Program-made: the position numbers and the translations under genes
Source: Sphingomonas sp. HDW15A
GTDB lineage: Bacteria > Pseudomonadota > Alphaproteobacteria > Sphingomonadales > Sphingomonadaceae
Reading direction: 5' to 3'
Assembly (NCBI RefSeq): GCF_011301715.1
Contig: NZ_CP049870.1
Coordinates: 1,364,001-1,428,000 of the forward strand
Length of the DNA stretch: 64,000 nucleotides
Shown: in pieces, positions 26,702 through 34,733 of the stretch
Layout of the letters: every line of letters begins with the position of its first letter
Position numbering within the stretch: the stretch's first letter is position 1
Notes under the pieces: model-generated
Told to the model about the DNA's origin: nothing
The model's input: only the letters and a program-made list of their open reading frames with translations
The model's database searches: none

Positions 26702-27418
26702 ATGTCCTGGACTGAAGAACGCATCGACCGCCTCAAATCCATGTGGGCAAAGGGTTCGACGGCGAGCCAGATCGCCGAAGAGCTTGGCGGGGTCAGCCGC
26801 AACGCGGTGATCGGCAAGGCCCATCGCCTGGGCCTGGAATCGCGTCCTTCGCCGGTGAAACCGGGCGAGGAAAAGGAACAGGCCAAAAAGCCTGCCGCGA
26901 AGAAGCCTGCCGCTCCCAAGGCGGAGTCCGCTCCAAAGATCGAGGCCCCGGCCGCCGCAGCGGCAGCAGCCGACATCGCGCCAGGCGATGCCCCCTCCGG
27001 TGCCGGGCCGCGGTTCGCCCAACAATCGGCCCCGACAATGCCGCACCGTGCCAACCAGCCGCAGCAGCAGCTCGACCCCAACATGCAATATCGCTCGGTC
27101 GGGCCGGGCGGGTTCATCCGCCAGGGTCCCGGCGACACGCAGGCACCGATCCCGCCTGCGCCGCCACGTCGCCTGGTTCCGGCAAAGCCGAGTGCCGAAG
27201 TGGCCGACAAGACCAGCCTGCTCGACCTCAACGACCGAGTCTGCCGCTGGCCGATGGGCCATCCTGGCGAGCCGGATTTCTATTTCTGCGGCCAGCCGGC
27301 AAATCCCGGCTATCCCTATTGCGTGCAGCATTGCGGAGTCGCGTATCAGGCGCAGCTGCCGCGCCGCGACCGCCGTCCTCCCCCGCCGCTTCCGTTCGGC
27401 GGCCCGCGGGTCCGCTGA
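26702..27418 (+). CDS. gcrA: GcrA cell-cycle regulator
   Basis: GcrA is an alphaproteobacterial cell-cycle factor that binds sigma-70 and methylated GANTC promoter sites. The N-terminal DNA-binding domain is diagnostic: SWTEERIDRLKSMWAKGSTASQIAEELG followed by VSRNAVIGKAHRLGL. A Lys/Ala/Pro-rich disordered linker (about 55-150) follows, and the C-terminal sigma-binding part carries the conserved LLDLNDRVCRWPMGHPGEPDFYFCG with its Cys residues. At 238 residues it is somewhat longer than Caulobacter GcrA, the extra length being in the linker. Confidence 0.96.
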   Translation: MSWTEERIDRLKSMWAKGSTASQIAEELGGVSRNAVIGKAHRLGLESRPSPVKPGEEKEQAKKPAAKKPAAPKAESAPKIEAPAAAAAAADIAPGDAPSGAGPRFAQQSAPTMPHRANQPQQQLDPNMQYRSVGPGGFIRQGPGDTQAPIPPAPPRRLVPAKPSAEVADKTSLLDLNDRVCRWPMGHPGEPDFYFCGQPANPGYPYCVQHCGVAYQAQLPRRDRRPPPPLPFGGPRVR

Positions 27419-27444
27419 CGCAAATCACCAAGCCGCGTTGGGCG

Positions 27445-29382
27445 TCAGTTCGCCCTTCGCGCCTTGCCGGTGCCGCACGACGCCGGAATGGCTACCGGCG
27501 CTCTGCGCTTGATGCCTTCGGCCGCAAGCCGCGACTGCAAAATCGGAAACGGCCGAACGTCGAAGTTCGGATAAACGAGGTATTGCATCAGGGTCGTAAG
27601 GCGGTCCGGCCGATGCAGCGGTATCAGAATAGCCGTTGCCCGTGACTTCTCGCCAAGCAATTCCGCAGCTTGCCAGTGGCTGGATGTCGATGCGTCCTCC
27701 CCGTCGAGACGGGCAGCGATTTGGGATCCCCGAGTGCCACCGTCTGCACACTCCTGCCGGAGTTCTGCAAGAACCTTGTTTTCGACGGGCAGCTCGCTGC
27801 TCAATAGCCTGGCGAGCAGCGGCCGGGCTTCGTCGGGATAACCGCCGGCCAGCAATGCACGGTGCGATTGATACTGGATCATGACCTCATCGGGACTCCT
27901 GCGGAGCTGCGCGCGCGCCAACTCCACCGCCAGCGGATAATCGGTGGAAAGGACGGCGGCAGTGATGGCGCGCGACTTCGGCGAGCCGCTTTCCATAGAC
28001 AGTTGGTGAATGCGCCGGGCAATTTGCGCCATAAGCTTGCGGTTGTCGTTGTAGCCGGCGAGATTGACCGCCTCATCCCACGCTTCCAGGTCGCGCGGCC
28101 GCTCCTTGAGGTAAGTCAGCATCAGCCTCAGCGCGTCCCGGAATCGCAGGTCCATCAGTGCGCGTGCCGATCGATACCGGAATTGCTCAGGACGGCCGCG
28201 GCTGGCTGCAATCGCGGCGTCGACCCGCAATAGATATTCCTTTAGGCGCTGTGCTTCGGACCCTCTTTTCTCCGTGACTGTCGAACCGATGCGGGTGGCA
28301 TTCCCGAACCAGTCCTGGGCCGCTTTCCACTGGGCGGCCGCGAAGGCAGGATCGATGCTGCGGGCCCTCTCAAACGCTTCGTAAGACCGCCGCGCATTTT
28401 CACTGGCACCGGTGACAAGGCCCTGCTGCTCATAGGCAAGGCCCTTGAGATATTCGTCATACGCTTCGACGGACCGGGTGCCGAGATTGACCATCGCCTG
28501 AAGGCGGCTGGGACTCATTACCGTGTCGAGCGCCCGCGCGATGGCGATCGCGATGTCTTCCTGAATCGAAACCACGCCAGTCACCGGACGATCATAGTTT
28601 TGCGACCACAGATGGAAGCCATCGGACGTCCTGATCAATTGCGCGGTCACACGCACCCTTCCCCGGTCGCGCCTGACGGAACCTTCGAGAACGTGCGCTA
28701 CGTTGAGTCGTCGGCCGATCTCACGAACGTCGCCAGGCCCGATCGAACGCGTCGATGTGCGTGCGGCGACATGAAGGTCGGGCGTCCGGGCAAGGCTGTT
28801 GAGGATTTCCTCAGTCAGACCGGCGGCAAACCATTGCTGGTCGCGGCGCTCGGAAAGATCCTCGAACGGCAGCACGGCAATCGATTTCGGGTGAGCGGCG
28901 AGAGCGGCTTCAACGGACTGCGGCTGCTCGCCGGATCGAGACAGCACAATGACGGCGACAGTCAGCAAGACAATTGTCGCTGCCGCGATGGCAATTAGCC
29001 AATCTCGCCGGGAAGGGCGGACGGGGTGGCGCGCGGCGGGCACCGCGCTCGGGAAATTCTCTTCCTCCTGTACGGGCAGCAGGAAACGATATCCCCGGCC
29101 GTGCACCGTTTCGATGAAGGTGGGCGTGCGTGCATTGTCGCCAAGCGCCTGGCGCAATTCCTTGATGGCGGTGGTCAAAACCGCTTCGGACACGGCCAGG
29201 CTGGGCCAGACGCTGTCGAACAGCTCGTCTTTGGTCACCAGGCTTTGCGGGCGTTCCATCAAGGTCCGCAGGATGGCAAGCGCCTTCGCGCCAAGCCGGA
29301 CAGCGCTTCCGTTGACCCACAGACGCTCGTCACGCCGGTCAAGCCAGACAGGTCCGGCCACTAGGAAGCGTTGAAGCTCCAT
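27445..29382 (-). CDS. CadC-like winged-helix regulator with TolB-like/TPR periplasmic part
   Basis: This 645-residue protein combines an OmpR/CadC-type winged-helix DNA-binding domain (residues about 10-105: AKALAILRTLMERPQSLVTKDELFDSVW ... FIETVHGRGYRF), one membrane helix (WLIAIAAATIVLLTVAVIVLS, about 130-150), a TolB-N/adenylate-cyclase-like domain (SIAVLPFEDLSERRDQQWFAAGLTEEI) and a TPR-like C-terminus. It is therefore probably a membrane-bound one-component regulator that senses something outside the cytoplasm. The target is unknown. It is convergent with gcrA. The 285 bp upstream to 29667 hold its promoter and no gene. Confidence 0.86.
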   Translation of the reverse strand: MELQRFLVAGPVWLDRRDERLWVNGSAVRLGAKALAILRTLMERPQSLVTKDELFDSVWPSLAVSEAVLTTAIKELRQALGDNARTPTFIETVHGRGYRFLLPVQEEENFPSAVPAARHPVRPSRRDWLIAIAAATIVLLTVAVIVLSRSGEQPQSVEAALAAHPKSIAVLPFEDLSERRDQQWFAAGLTEEILNSLARTPDLHVAARTSTRSIGPGDVREIGRRLNVAHVLEGSVRRDRGRVRVTAQLIRTSDGFHLWSQNYDRPVTGVVSIQEDIAIAIARALDTVMSPSRLQAMVNLGTRSVEAYDEYLKGLAYEQQGLVTGASENARRSYEAFERARSIDPAFAAAQWKAAQDWFGNATRIGSTVTEKRGSEAQRLKEYLLRVDAAIAASRGRPEQFRYRSARALMDLRFRDALRLMLTYLKERPRDLEAWDEAVNLAGYNDNRKLMAQIARRIHQLSMESGSPKSRAITAAVLSTDYPLAVELARAQLRRSPDEVMIQYQSHRALLAGGYPDEARPLLARLLSSELPVENKVLAELRQECADGGTRGSQIAARLDGEDASTSSHWQAAELLGEKSRATAILIPLHRPDRLTTLMQYLVYPNFDVRPFPILQSRLAAEGIKRRAPVAIPASCGTGKARRAN

Positions 29383-29667
29383 CCCTCAATCTTCTACTGC
29401 GATTCGCCACAAGATGCGGGCCTTCGGGTTCCCCCGAACCCAGTCGCCTCAGAACTTCCTCAGATAATATAATCCACGGCATTTCGCGAATGTCTTAGCC
29501 AAAGGCTTGTTTTCCGTGAATTTTTTAACAACCGGTGCGGCTGGATGCGATCGCTGCAGCCCTCGCGAGAATTCAGGAAAGCAACAGGACTTGCGTTGCC
29601 CGCTCGCTGCAAAAGCCCGCTCGCATCGGCCCGTGGCTGGCCGACCGTTCAAAGGGAGAATCATAAA

Positions 29668-30441
29668 GTGACGGATAAAACTCAATCCGGAACAGGCGCA
29701 TTCATTTACGGGGTAGCCAGTTACGGACTGTTCCTCGCCGTGTTCCTTTACGCAATCGGATTCATCGGCGGCTTCTTTACTCCAACGATCCTCGATGGAG
29801 AGGCGACGCGGCCCGTGCTCGAAGCGCTTTCCATCGACTTGGGTCTGCTCACGCTGTTCGCGTTGCAGCACAGTGTCATGGCCCGACCGGCCTTCAAGCG
29901 CTGGTGGACTAAGTATGTGCCCGAAGCGATCGAGCGCAGTACCTATGTCCTGTTCAGCTCGCTGGCCCTCGTTGCCCTGTTCTGGCTGTGGCAGCCGATC
30001 GGCGGTGTCGTGTGGGCCACAGAGGGATTTGCGCGCAATGTCGTAATCGGGATCTACCTGTTCGGCTGGGCGCTGCTGCTCTATTCCACTTTCCTGATCG
30101 ACCACTTTGACCTGTTCGGTCTGAAGCAGGTGTGGCGACGTCTGAAAGGCGCAGAATATGTGCCGCCGCAATTCTACACGCCCGGCCTGTACCGTGTGGT
30201 CCGCCACCCGCTCTACGTCGGCTGGCTCACGATCTTCTGGGCGGCGCCGACGATGACGGTCGCGCACTTGGTCTTTGCTCTGGTGACGACCGCATACATC
30301 CTGTTCGCTATCCAGCTGGAAGAGCGCGACCTGGTCGACGCATTCGGCGACCGCTACGTCCGTTATCGGCAAAAGACGCCGATGCTGGTCCCAAGGATGT
30401 GGGGACAATCGTCAGAGCCGCACGAGACGGCCGAGGCCTAG
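29668..30441 (+). CDS. mddA: methanethiol S-methyltransferase (MddA, NnrU-like)
   Basis: This 257-residue membrane protein matches MddA, which methylates methanethiol to dimethyl sulphide. It has several membrane helices and the isoprenylcysteine-methyltransferase-like SAM site YRVVRHPLYVGWLTIFWAAP with the following EERDLVDAFGDRYVRYRQKTP. I chose the GTG at 29668, which has AAAGGGAGA upstream; the frame is open to 29545 but that portion is non-coding in composition. It stands alone between a regulator and hsp20. Confidence 0.87.
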   Translation: MTDKTQSGTGAFIYGVASYGLFLAVFLYAIGFIGGFFTPTILDGEATRPVLEALSIDLGLLTLFALQHSVMARPAFKRWWTKYVPEAIERSTYVLFSSLALVALFWLWQPIGGVVWATEGFARNVVIGIYLFGWALLLYSTFLIDHFDLFGLKQVWRRLKGAEYVPPQFYTPGLYRVVRHPLYVGWLTIFWAAPTMTVAHLVFALVTTAYILFAIQLEERDLVDAFGDRYVRYRQKTPMLVPRMWGQSSEPHETAEA

Positions 30442-30468
30442 CGCCCGACCGGCTTTAACGAATAATCA

Positions 30469-30497
30469 GCCCCGGCGGTTCTTCCGCCGGGGCTTCG
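30469..30497. terminator. hairpin between convergent mddA and hsp20
   Basis: Perfect 10-bp stem GCCCCGGCGG (30469-30478) / CCGCCGGGGC (30484-30493), 5-base loop, then TTCGTT. It can end transcription from mddA; the weak T tract lowers confidence. Confidence 0.55.
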
Positions 30498-30502
30498 TTC
30501 AA

Positions 30503-30985
30503 TCACGCGTCGACGGTCTCGTTCGCCTTCGCCTCGATCTGTTCGGATTGGGGCTCGGCGCCGCCAATCGAAATCTTGCGCGGCTTCATCGCCTCCGGGA
30601 TCTCGCGCTTCAATTCGATCGACAACAGACCGTCCTTGATGTCGGCGCCGGTCACCTGGATGTGGTCGGCAAGCGCGAAGCGCCGCTCGAACGAGCGGTT
30701 GGCGATTCCGCGATAGACGTAGTTGCGGTCGCCGCCATCGGTCTCCTCGCTCTTCTTGCCAACAACCAGCAAAACATTCTGCTGGGCGGTGATGTCGATC
30801 TCCTCCGGCTTGAAGCCGGCAACGGCGAGGTCGATACGATATTCATTGTCGCCGACCTTGACGAGGTCGAACGGCGGGTAATTTTCCCCGCCCTGGCCGG
30901 CCGTGCTGTTCTCGAGAAGGTCGAACAGGCGGTCGAAGCCAATGGTCGAGCGGCGGAACGGTGCAAAGTCAAAAGCAGAGCGCAT
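30503..30985 (-). CDS. hsp20: small heat-shock protein Hsp20 (IbpA-like)
   Basis: This 160-residue ATP-independent holdase binds unfolding proteins. The N-terminus (FDFAPFRRSTIGFDRLFDLLE) is IbpA-like and the alpha-crystallin domain spans about 35-130 (YPPFDLVKVGDNEYRIDLAVAGFKPEEIDI ... FERRFALADHIQVTGADIKDGLLSIELKREIPE). The tail carries KISIGG at the place of the I-x-I oligomerisation motif. The ATG has AGGAGG 7 bases upstream, which the leader can sequester, and a sigma-32-like promoter lies further up. Both suggest heat induction. Confidence 0.95.
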   Translation of the reverse strand: MRSAFDFAPFRRSTIGFDRLFDLLENSTAGQGGENYPPFDLVKVGDNEYRIDLAVAGFKPEEIDITAQQNVLLVVGKKSEETDGGDRNYVYRGIANRSFERRFALADHIQVTGADIKDGLLSIELKREIPEAMKPRKISIGGAEPQSEQIEAKANETVDA

Positions 30986-30992
30986 GATGTAG

Positions 30993-31023
30993 TCCTCCTG
31001 AGTTGAGCAACTGGGCGGGAGGA
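30993..31023 (-). promoter_or_regulatory. candidate RNA thermometer sequestering hsp20 ribosome binding site
   Basis: In the hsp20 mRNA leader, TCCTCC (31023-31018) is perfectly complementary to the ribosome binding site GGAGGA (30998-30993). Between them sits a second small hairpin AGTT-GCTC-AACT (31012-31001), which contains UUGCU, the conserved anti-Shine-Dalgarno element of ROSE thermometers. The structure would close the ribosome binding site at low temperature and open on heating. Pairing is seen in the sequence; thermosensing is inferred. Confidence 0.6.
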
Positions 31024-31087
31024 ACGGCCGCGCTGTTCAGGCCGATCCGACCCGTCGCCGGCCCCATGAAGGCGACCGGCGAGCGTG

Positions 31088-31117
31088 ATTTGGTTGCAAC
31101 AGAATGCATTTCAAGGG
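31088..31117 (-). promoter_or_regulatory. sigma-32 (RpoH)-type promoter of hsp20
   Basis: On the minus strand CCCTTGAA (31117-31110) matches the RpoH -35 box, and after 16 bases CCAAAT (31093-31088) matches the core of the -10 box (CCATNT) with one mismatch. Spacing equals the E. coli consensus. It would give a leader of about 95 nt, containing the hairpin before hsp20. Confidence 0.62.
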
Positions 31118-31166
31118 TCTGCACCGCTTGGCATCCGAACGCCGCGCCCCCTATAGCGTTCGACAA

Positions 31167-33152
31167 ATGTCCGACCTGTTCGAATCCGGAAATTCCGCAA
31201 CCCCGTCGACCGATTACGATGCTTCCGCAATCGAGGTGCTGGAGGGGCTTGAGCCCGTCCGCCGCCGCCCCGGAATGTACATCGGCGGAACCGACGAGCG
31301 CGCGCTCCATCACCTTGCCGCAGAAGTCATCGACAATGCGATGGACGAGGCGGTGGCCGGCCATGCCAGCCGGATCGAGGTGCAGCTGGATCCCGGAAAT
31401 CGGCTGACGGTGATCGACAACGGCCGCGGAATCCCGGTCGATCCCCACCCCAAATATCCGGGCAAGTCGGCGCTGGAGGTAATCCTCACCACGCTGCATT
31501 CCGGCGGCAAGTTCGAGGGTAAGGCCTATGCTACTTCCGGCGGCCTTCACGGTGTCGGCGTCAGCGTCGTCAACGCGCTTTCAACCGAGACGATCGTCGA
31601 GGTCGCGCGCGACAAGAAGCTCTATCGCCAGGTCTTCTCCAAGGGTCTCGCGACCAGCGCGCTCGAAGAGGTCGGAGCCGCACCGAACCGCCGCGGGACG
31701 AGCGTCACCTTCACACCGGACACCGAGATTTTCGGACGCGACGCGGTTTTCAGCGCCGAGCGGCTGTACAAGCTGGTCCGCTCCAAGGCTTATCTGTTCG
31801 CCGGGGTCGAGATCCGATGGCGTTGCGACCCGTCGCTGGCGTCTGACGCGGTTCCCGAGCAGGCCGTCTTCCAGTTCCCGGGCGGGCTTGCGGATCACCT
31901 TAATGAGCAGCTCGTCGACCGCGAATGCTTCACCAGCCCGCCCTTCTCCGGCCGGCAGGACTTTCCGGACGGGCAGGGCCGCGCCGAATGGGCCGTCGCC
32001 TGGCCGCTGTGGACCGACGGCGGAACCGAAAGCTATTATTGCAACACCATCCCGACGCCCGACGGCGGCACCCATGAAGCCGGGCTTCGCGCCGCTCTGA
32101 CCAAGGGGCTCCGCGGCTTCGGCGAGCTGGTCGGCAACAAGCGCGCAAAGGACATTACGGCCGACGACGTGTTCAACGGCATCGAGCTGATGCTGAGCGT
32201 GTTCATCCGCAACCCGCATTTTCAGAGCCAGACCAAGGACCGGCTAACCAGCCTTGAGGCCGCGCGCTTCGTCGAGGCGGCGGTGCGCGACCATTTCGAT
32301 CATTATCTGTCCGACAACATGGACCGCGGCCGCGCTTTGCTCGGCGCCGTCATTGAGCGGATGGACGAGCGGCTGAAGCGCCGCGCCGAGCGTGAGGTGA
32401 AGCGCAAGACCGCGACCAGCGCGCGCAAGCTGCGCCTACCCGGCAAGCTGACGGACTGCTCGACCGACGATGCGGAAGGCACCGAGCTGTTCATCGTCGA
32501 AGGCGACAGCGCGGGCGGAAGCGCCAAGCAGGCGCGCGATCGCAAGACACAGGCGATTCTGCCGATCCGGGGCAAGATCCTGAATGTCGCGTCCGCGACC
32601 GCGGACAAGATCCGCGCCAACCAGGAAATCGCCGACCTCGGCCAAGCGCTGGGATGCGGCATGCGCGACAAGTTCGACGAAAAGTCGCTGCGGTACGAGC
32701 GGATCGTGATCATGACCGACGCCGACGTCGACGGGGCCCATATCGCGACCCTGCTGATGACGTTTTTCTTCCAGGAGATGCCGGAGCTGGTACGGCGCGG
32801 GCATCTATTCCTAGCGCAGCCGCCGCTCTACCGCCTGACATCGGGCAACAAGTCCGCCTACGCGCGCGACGACGCGCATCGCGCCGAACTGGAGGCGACG
32901 GAATTCAAGGGCAAGAAGGTCGAAGTTTCGCGCTTCAAGGGTCTTGGCGAGATGAACCCGCAGCAGCTCAAGGAAACGACGATGGATCCGGCGACCCGCT
33001 CGATGATCCGAATCACGCTTCCGGCCGAATATCAGGATCGCCAGCCGGTGAAGGACCTGGTCGACCGGCTGATGGGCAAGAACCCGGAGCACCGCTTCCA
33101 GTTCATTCAGGAACGCGCGGCGAGTGTCGATGAAGGCATTATCGACGCTTAG
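31167..33152 (+). CDS. parE: DNA topoisomerase IV subunit B
   Basis: This ATPase subunit of topoisomerase IV decatenates daughter chromosomes. The 661 residues include the GHKL ATPase domain (EVIDNAMDEAVAG, DNGRGIPVD, SGGLHGVGVSVVNALS), the transducer domain, and the Toprim domain (LFIVEGDSAGGSAKQAR, ILPIRGKILNV, MTDADVDGAHIATLL). It lacks the GyrB-specific insert and the short length fits ParE rather than GyrB. I chose the ATG at 31167; the open frame upstream to 31104 overlaps the hsp20 promoter. ParC is not in the window. Confidence 0.96.
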   Translation: MSDLFESGNSATPSTDYDASAIEVLEGLEPVRRRPGMYIGGTDERALHHLAAEVIDNAMDEAVAGHASRIEVQLDPGNRLTVIDNGRGIPVDPHPKYPGKSALEVILTTLHSGGKFEGKAYATSGGLHGVGVSVVNALSTETIVEVARDKKLYRQVFSKGLATSALEEVGAAPNRRGTSVTFTPDTEIFGRDAVFSAERLYKLVRSKAYLFAGVEIRWRCDPSLASDAVPEQAVFQFPGGLADHLNEQLVDRECFTSPPFSGRQDFPDGQGRAEWAVAWPLWTDGGTESYYCNTIPTPDGGTHEAGLRAALTKGLRGFGELVGNKRAKDITADDVFNGIELMLSVFIRNPHFQSQTKDRLTSLEAARFVEAAVRDHFDHYLSDNMDRGRALLGAVIERMDERLKRRAEREVKRKTATSARKLRLPGKLTDCSTDDAEGTELFIVEGDSAGGSAKQARDRKTQAILPIRGKILNVASATADKIRANQEIADLGQALGCGMRDKFDEKSLRYERIVIMTDADVDGAHIATLLMTFFFQEMPELVRRGHLFLAQPPLYRLTSGNKSAYARDDAHRAELEATEFKGKKVEVSRFKGLGEMNPQQLKETTMDPATRSMIRITLPAEYQDRQPVKDLVDRLMGKNPEHRFQFIQERAASVDEGIIDA

Positions 33153-33284
33153 TCCGGGGGACGAAGTGTCAGGAACCCCTGTCATCGACGACTAGTTGAA
33201 ACGCAAACGGCATAGGGAGTCGCAGGCTTTTCCGGCGCCGCTGCACTTGCCAATCGCCGGAAGGTTCGCCAACCGGGGACTTTA

Positions 33285-34733
33285 ATGACCAGTATCGACG
33301 ATATTCCGCGCCTCCTGGATGAACTGGAGGCCATCTACGAAAAATCCGTCGCTAACCTGCGTGAGGCGCTCCGCCGCTTCGCCGAGGATGGAACTAGGCC
33401 CGAGCCCCGCGCCCGGGCGGACGGCATCTTCGCTTACCCCGAACTGCGCCTGCGTTATGACCCGGAAGGCGCTCCGCCAGTGTCGTCACGCGCCTTCGCG
33501 CGGCTGAACCAGCCCGGAACCTACATCAGCTCGATCGCGCGACCGAAGCTGTTTCGCGCCTACCTTGCTGAACAGCTGGAGCATTTGCTGCGCGATTACG
33601 AGGTCGAAGTCTCGGTCGCCCGAAGCCCGAGCGAAATCAGCTATCCATACGTCCTCGACGGTGAGGTCGACCTTGGCGGCCTGTCGAGCGCCGAATTGTC
33701 CCGCTGGTTTCCATCGACCGAGCTTGTTCACATCGGCGACGAAGTTGCGGACGGGGTGCTCGATCCGGCACTGCTCGAGGATCGCCCGCTCGCACTGTTC
33801 GACGGACCGCGGACCGACTTCAGCCTTGCGCGGCTGAAGCATTACACCGGAACCCCGCCCGAGGACTTCCAGCATTTCGTGCTGTTCACCAACTATGTCC
33901 GCTACGTCGACGAGTTCGTTCGCTTCGCGGTCGACGCCCTGCGGTGGGAGAACAGTCCCTTCACGAGCTTCACCGTTCCCGGAGCGACGTTCGAGCGCGG
34001 CGACCTCAACGACGCCGAGGCGCAGGTCGCGGCAGGCTCGTGGCGGCGGCACCAGATGCCGGCCTATCACCTGATGGCGCCTGGCGGCACCGGCGTGACC
34101 CTGGTCAATATCGGCGTCGGCCCCTCGAACGCCAAGACGATCTGCGACCATATCGCGGTGCTTCGCCCCGAGGCTTGGCTGATGATCGGGCACTGCGGCG
34201 GCCTGAGGCCGAGCCAGACGATCGGTGACTATGTTCTCGCGCACGCTTACCTGCGCGACGACCATGTCCTCGACGACGTGCTTCCGCCGGAGATCCCGAT
34301 CCCGGCGATCGCCGAAGTCCAGACGGCGCTGTTCGACGCCACGGTGAAGGTGACCGGCGAGGACGAGGACAGCGTCAAGAAACGGCTGCGCACTGGCACG
34401 GTCGTCACGACCGACGACCGCAACTGGGAGCTTCGCTACACGCTCTCCGCGCTGCGCTTCAACCAGAGCCGGGCGGTTGCGATCGACATGGAATCTGCGA
34501 CCGTCGCGGCGCAGGGCTACCGCTTCCGCGTGCCCTACGGGACACTTCTATGCGTGTCCGACAAGCCGCTTCACGGCGAACTCAAGCTGCCCGGTCAGGC
34601 CAATGCCTTTTACGAGCGCTCGATCAGCCAGCACTTGCGCATCGGCATCGAGACGCTGCACCTGTTGAAGCGCGAAGGCGAAGGCCTCCACAGCCGCAAG
34701 CTCCGTAGCTTCGACGAGCCGCCGCTGCGTTAG
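33285..34733 (+). CDS. amn: AMP nucleosidase
   Basis: Amn cleaves AMP to adenine and ribose-5-phosphate and helps set the adenylate pool. The 482 residues show the family layout: an Amn-specific N-terminal domain (about 1-180) and a nucleoside-phosphorylase-type catalytic domain (NIGVGPSNAKTICDHIAVL, GHCGGLRPSQTIGDYVLA, AIDMESATVAAQGYR, LLCVSDKPLHGELKLPG). It begins a stretch of nucleotide salvage genes. It is convergent with the 5'-nucleotidase gene, overlapping by 4 bp. Confidence 0.95.
   Translation: MTSIDDIPRLLDELEAIYEKSVANLREALRRFAEDGTRPEPRARADGIFAYPELRLRYDPEGAPPVSSRAFARLNQPGTYISSIARPKLFRAYLAEQLEHLLRDYEVEVSVARSPSEISYPYVLDGEVDLGGLSSAELSRWFPSTELVHIGDEVADGVLDPALLEDRPLALFDGPRTDFSLARLKHYTGTPPEDFQHFVLFTNYVRYVDEFVRFAVDALRWENSPFTSFTVPGATFERGDLNDAEAQVAAGSWRRHQMPAYHLMAPGGTGVTLVNIGVGPSNAKTICDHIAVLRPEAWLMIGHCGGLRPSQTIGDYVLAHAYLRDDHVLDDVLPPEIPIPAIAEVQTALFDATVKVTGEDEDSVKKRLRTGTVVTTDDRNWELRYTLSALRFNQSRAVAIDMESATVAAQGYRFRVPYGTLLCVSDKPLHGELKLPGQANAFYERSISQHLRIGIETLHLLKREGEGLHSRKLRSFDEPPLR

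Noticed and set aside
26576..27331. N-terminal extension of the ABC permease frame to 27331
   Set aside because: Lies antisense to gcrA and is low-complexity Arg/Gly/Ala; the permease family begins at about 26575.
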